Positions 62,249 through 64,000 of a DNA stretch of 64,000 bases are shown here, one piece after another. The stretch lies in assembly GCA_009760855.2 (NCBI GenBank), contig WPIO01000098.1:1127501-1191500 (forward strand), in the 5' to 3' direction. Under the pieces are notes generated by a model. The model ran no database searches and was not told the DNA's origin. It was given only the letters and a program-made list of their open reading frames with translations. Numbering within the stretch: position 1 is the stretch's first letter; every line of letters starts with the position of its first letter. Source of the DNA: Cristatella mucedo (taxonomy: Eukaryota; Bryozoa; Phylactolaemata; Cristatellidae). Position numbers and translations under genes: made by a program.

Positions 62249-62416
62249 GCTAGCTGATTCAAAAGCTTTTTTGGATAGTAACAGAAGACCCTTAAAAGCC
62301 ATCAATTCTGCTTGCAAAGGCAATAAAGGATCGCCCAAAGCAGGATTCGAGCTCACTGGTTTGGAACCAAAGTCACGAAAAGGAACCACTTAAGCTAGTG
62401 GGGCATCACAGCTCGC
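62249..62416 (-). mobile_element. tRNA-derived SINE, family A (minus)
   Basis: The complement of the 3' block at its left end, GGATTCGAGCTC (B-box complement) near 62341 and the head at the right end. Diverged. Confidence 0.7.
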
Positions 62417-63334
62417 TTAGTGAGAAAACAAAGGGAAATCCTTAAGGCACACCTCACTAAACCTCACCAATAAGCTGCGAAACATTGCGTTCGAAATATC
62501 AAAACTATACCACCTCACAACTGCATATCATACATTCGCCACACCAATTAATCTTCTGACTAAGCTTAAAGTCTGCTCGTTTATGGATGTTTAGAGTTAA
62601 AGACGAGCCATCCATAGTATTTTCTGATCCCTTTCAGACAGGATCACAGGTTGTAATCACAGGCTAGCGTATATAACAACATCCGAAAATCCTGAATGGC
62701 TGGTCCATAATATGTACTAGCGCAAACCACACAGCCCCACTGTCCTCACAATCACAGCCAGCTATTCACTTACAATTCAAGTGCAATTTTACGATGGCGC
62801 AGCCGCGCTGTAAAATTACCAGCCGGCAGCAACAGCATGACCTTGCCAATCCCTTACGGAGTTGGCAACTACAGCAGAGACTGCAGAAGCAGAGGCAATA
62901 GCAGCAGTAGGACCACCTCGGTGGTGCGTTACGGTGGCTGGGGTGTCATATGCTGCTCCCGAATGCTGCTATTATCCCTTTCCAGGGCTGGCTATAAAAC
63001 AGTATGCAATAGTCATCGTCAGAACTAGAGCGATCAGAGATGCCGGTACGCCTGTAACGGCAAACCCTCCGGCCTGCCTAACAGATATGCGTCCAGGAGG
63101 ACCGTGCAAAAGAAAGTACCTGCTATCTGAAACATCGGAGAATTAACGAAGACAAAAGAGGGAGATGTAGCAATGCTGCCTCGTGCGATTGCATTAGTTT
63201 TTAGTGGGTTAGTACGGGCACAACTAGTGCTACATAGTACTATAAGTTTTAGGCTGAACAGCCAAGGTATGACAATAGCTAGGCACAAACTACTCAAACA
63301 TAAAACCATAACTATTATAGTAAAACATTATAAT
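62417..63334. other. No supported gene
   Basis: A 94-codon frame at 62862-63146 has no domain or clear splice context. Nothing else recognised. Confidence 0.5.
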
Positions 63335-64000
63335 TGGATATCTGTATGGCGCCCTCAGAGAGTCTCATTTTAGTCACTATACGTATGCTCAAACAAAAGT
63401 AAATCAATGAGGTTACTGGTAAACGGCACGACACAACCGACTGCATAAGCACACGAAAGACAATTCGCACTTGCCTTAAAATCTGAGGAAGAAGTATGCT
63501 TCAGCTTCTGCCATCTAGTTAGGGTTCGTCGTGACTTCATTTGGTTCCAGCATTTCTGGCTTTGGGAGCATGCACAATTTCAGGCAACGTTTCCAAAGAA
63601 TATGAGTTTGGTTTGATGCCCAGCTAAACAAGGCAAAATAAAACTAATATTATTACAATTAATAAAGTGCTATACGAGAACTCCATCTTGTTTTAGGCCA
63701 TTAACACTTGCTGCAAGCAAAACACGATCGAATGGTGAGTGGTATCAAGCTTGATAAACAACATGAATAACATGGTAAGGGGTGACACGCACAGGGTCAG
63801 CATGCTAGTGTGTTTAGTAGCAGCATGTACAGTGTCACCAACCATAAGTACGTATAGGACGAATCACAGGAACCCACTAAATACTGTCTTAAATAGATGC
63901 GTTTTGAAGTTCTTTTCAAATTTGTTCAAGTCAGTGGATGTTCTGAGTCCGGAGTGAGTCAAGTCGGGAGTGACTTCCAGGCTTTGGGATCATACAAACT
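63335..64000 (-). mobile_element. LINE family 1 remnants running off the window
   Basis: Two minus pieces, about 63335-63600 (old) and about 63640-64000 (3' UTR and RT end, complement of GGTGACACGCACAGGGTCAG and so on). The second continues past the window edge. Confidence 0.75.

Noticed and set aside
62862-63146. 94-codon Ala/Val-rich frame
   Set aside because: Non-ATG start, no domain, no splice or poly(A) context that fits.

Overview
The window is eukaryotic, and almost certainly from an invertebrate animal. It has GT-AG introns, (CT)n/(GA)n microsatellites, tRNA-derived SINEs and many 5'-truncated non-LTR retrotransposons. There are no bacterial-style operons. The sequence alone does not fix the phylum. 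Most open frames are chance frames, simple-repeat frames or pieces of LINEs.

The main gene is on the + strand from about 8.9 kb to about 43.3 kb, possibly with a poly(A) signal near 44.6 kb. I built it by hand from splice sites, phase agreement and protein similarity. It belongs to the KDM2/JHDM1 (JmjC-CXXC-PHD) family. Exons at 10.2, 11.6, 12.1, 12.5, 13.4, 15.5, 16.6 and 17.3 kb spell out the N-terminal segment, the JmjC domain and the helices after it, all in compatible phases. Exons at 18.8-19.3 kb match the conserved helical segment between JmjC and CXXC. An 11 kb intron follows, then linker and CXXC exons from 30.6 to 37.8 kb, a possible decayed PHD exon, and an Ala/Ser-rich C-terminus. 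The last exon is present twice because of a tandem duplication (41.2-44.3 kb).

The gene is strange. In the JmjC domain all three Fe(II) ligands and both main 2-oxoglutarate contacts are replaced, while the fold around them is well conserved. It therefore looks like a demethylase-dead paralogue. It carries three CXXC exons instead of one. The first is a fossil split by a LINE insertion. The second has three zinc-ligand cysteines changed to phenylalanine. Only the third keeps all eight cysteines. I see no F-box or leucine-rich repeats, which normally end KDM2 proteins.

The rest is mostly mobile DNA. LINE family 1 is CR1/L2-like with an (ATT)n tail; its best copy, at 27.2-29.1 kb on the minus strand, has a 481-codon reverse transcriptase frame. 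LINE family 2 has an (ATTAC)n-like tail. There are two tRNA-SINE families, one of which shares its 3' end with LINE family 1. A small LTR-flanked element lies at 34.4-36.3 kb, and a decayed transposon-type protein gene at 47.8-48.6 kb (minus). At 57.9-60.6 kb (+) there are coding-looking segments and poly(A) signals that I cannot assign to a family. The first 7 kb and much of 44-57 kb hold nothing I can support as a gene.
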